Shown here one piece after another: positions 4,502 to 5,586 of a stretch of DNA of 5,586 bases (within the stretch, counting starts at the first letter, position 1; each line of letters starts with the position of its first letter). The DNA lies in assembly GCA_014376325.1 (NCBI GenBank), contig JACMRP010000282.1:1-5586 (forward strand), in the 5' to 3' direction. The DNA is from Pseudobdellovibrionaceae bacterium. GTDB lineage: Bacteria > Bdellovibrionota > Bdellovibrionia > Bdellovibrionales > Bdellovibrionaceae. The notes beneath the pieces are model-generated. The model was not told where the DNA came from and made no database searches. It worked only from the letters and a program-made list of their open reading frames with translations. A program made the position numbers and the translations under genes.

Positions 4502-5586
4502 ATGTTGGGAATGTTTTTCTCTCGGACGTTTTTATTTGCTAGTTTGTTTCTGGTTGTGCCGGCCGCGTTTGGTCAGCTGGACGATGGCAATCGCAATCTG
4601 CTAATCGAAAAGCTCGATAAGGTTTACCAAAATCTAGCGCCGAACGACTCTTCAAAAGTAGCGGTCACTCTGCGACTGGCGGATCTATACGCCGAACGTG
4701 CGCGTGTAAATTCGATGAAAGAGTTGGATATCAACTGCACCGACTGTAAAGTCGGCGACGGCGATCGCAAGAAGGCATTAAAGCTTTATACTGAAGTCAT
4801 GGGAAGGGCGCCGGAATCTTCAAAGGGTAAAATCATGATCCAGGTAGGCCACCTATACCAGATAACAGGCGAAGAGCCGACGGCAATTACCTTTTATCAA
4901 AAAATCCTGAATGAAAAAACAGAGCCCGTTTTGCAAGCCGAAGCGCAGTTGTCGCTTGGTGAGATTTATTTTAAGCGGCGTGATTACGCGAAAGCGCAGC
5001 CATTCTTTAAGGAAGTCGTCAAAAACCCTGCGGCAACGTCGCGTGGACTTGCCGCGTACCGTGATGCTTGGTGCAGTTTCAATCTTGGGAATGTCGCGCT
5101 CGCGATCACGCAAATGGAAAATGTGTTAAAAAATCCGGCACTTTTAACCCGCAGTGGATCCGCACAGTCTCAGGTCGATCCGCAGTTTCATGAAGAGGTC
5201 AGTCGGGACTTCGCAACATTTATCGCAAAAAAACAGATCTCGAAAGCGGACATCGACTCGCTCTACGCGCTGAGCCCGGATGCCGCGAAAGTTGAAAATG
5301 TAAAAGGACTTGCCCTCGAAGCAGAGCGCATCGGAAAAAAAGCGGAAGCGCTCCAGGTCTGGAATTTTGTCTACGGTTACATGAGCAAACCAGAAGATCG
5401 TCTGGCGGCTAAAATTTCGATGGCGCAATTGCAATTCGATATCAGCGACCGTAAAGCCGGTGCTGAAACCTTTGAATCCGCAATGGAACTTTGGAAAGAC
5501 CTAAAAACTTGTCAGTCTAGTCAGTGCGATGAGCTTCGCCGAAGATCAAGACAGTTTGTTGTTTCCTGGAATCAGCTAGAGAAAAA
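4502..5586 (+). CDS. Secreted TPR-repeat protein, C-terminally cut by the window edge
   Basis: The visible 361 codons have no stop before the right edge. Residues 1-24 form a signal peptide with a Phe/Leu-rich core and a likely signal peptidase I site after G24 (PAAFG|QLDD), so the mature protein should be periplasmic. Helical repeats of TPR type follow: about 54-103 (split by an insertion), 107-140, 142-175, 179-212, and weaker ones near 264-296 and 301-333. TPR arrays bind partner proteins. Cysteines are spaced as pairs, C79-x2-C82 inside the insertion of the first repeat and C337-x4-C342, plus C191. The ATG at 4502 is chosen because AAAGGA (4488-4493) lies 8 nt upstream; an in-frame ATG at 4493 overlaps that site, and a TAA at 4487-4489 blocks longer versions. 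The gene starts 70 nt after the second ExbD gene. TPR proteins such as AglT/GltE accompany Agl-type motors, so a role as a periplasmic partner is plausible but not shown. Confidence 0.85.
   Translation, partial: MLGMFFSRTFLFASLFLVVPAAFGQLDDGNRNLLIEKLDKVYQNLAPNDSSKVAVTLRLADLYAERARVNSMKELDINCTDCKVGDGDRKKALKLYTEVMGRAPESSKGKIMIQVGHLYQITGEEPTAITFYQKILNEKTEPVLQAEAQLSLGEIYFKRRDYAKAQPFFKEVVKNPAATSRGLAAYRDAWCSFNLGNVALAITQMENVLKNPALLTRSGSAQSQVDPQFHEEVSRDFATFIAKKQISKADIDSLYALSPDAAKVENVKGLALEAERIGKKAEALQVWNFVYGYMSKPEDRLAAKISMAQLQFDISDRKAGAETFESAMELWKDLKTCQSSQCDELRRRSRQFVVSWNQLEK

Noticed and set aside
4853..5434. Minus-strand open frames (4853-5113 and 5144-5434) opposite the TPR gene
   Set aside because: The plus-strand frame is continuous from a good start with a signal peptide and TPR repeats; the antisense products are Arg/Phe-rich with no motif.
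1..5586. CRISPR arrays, tRNA or rRNA genes, insertion sequences, defence or phage genes
   Set aside because: No regularly spaced repeats, transposase motifs, target duplications or RNA-gene signatures were visible on either strand.

Overview
The window looks like chromosomal DNA from a Gram-negative bacterium with roughly 50% G+C. Two exported or periplasmic proteins and a TolQ/ExbB-ExbD type motor point to a diderm cell. The arrangement of one TolQ-like gene, two consecutive ExbD-like genes and a secreted TPR protein resembles the AglRQS-type motors of Myxococcota and Bdellovibrionota. A Bdellovibrio-like organism is my best guess. It rests on gene content and general style, not on a marker gene.

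Layout: (1) Positions 1-146 hold a perfect 11-bp inverted repeat (1-28) and possibly the last 36 codons of a plus-strand gene that begins outside the window. (2) Positions 147-2588 are a three-gene minus-strand operon. In transcription order it encodes a TauE/SafE-family membrane permease, a small DUF1634-like membrane protein whose start overlaps the permease stop (ATGA), and, 28 nt later, an exported phosphoesterase with the complete purple-acid-phosphatase metal-site signature. (3) Positions 2589-2743 are a 155-nt divergent intergenic region with a plausible plus-strand promoter. (4) Positions 2744-5586 are a plus-strand operon: a MotA/TolQ/ExbB proton-channel protein, two different ExbD/TolR-family proteins, and a secreted TPR protein that runs off the right edge.

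How the genes may work together: the TolQ-like protein and the two ExbD-like proteins should form an inner-membrane channel driven by the proton motive force. Each ExbD-like protein keeps the single transmembrane aspartate needed for proton coupling. The downstream periplasmic TPR protein is a natural candidate partner that would pass force or contacts across the periplasm. Whether the system drives gliding, Tol-Pal-like envelope constriction or TonB-like uptake cannot be settled from this window, because no TonB, TolA, TolB or Pal gene is visible. The minus-strand operon appears functionally separate: a putative anion or sulfur-compound permease, its usual DUF1634 companion, and a periplasmic or lipid-anchored phosphoesterase.

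I see no RNA genes, insertion sequences, CRISPR arrays or clear signs of recent transfer. The known families account for nearly all of the window. The less ordinary parts are the duplicated ExbD arrangement, the cysteine pairs in the TPR protein, and the coupling of a PAP-like enzyme to a TauE-DUF1634 pair.
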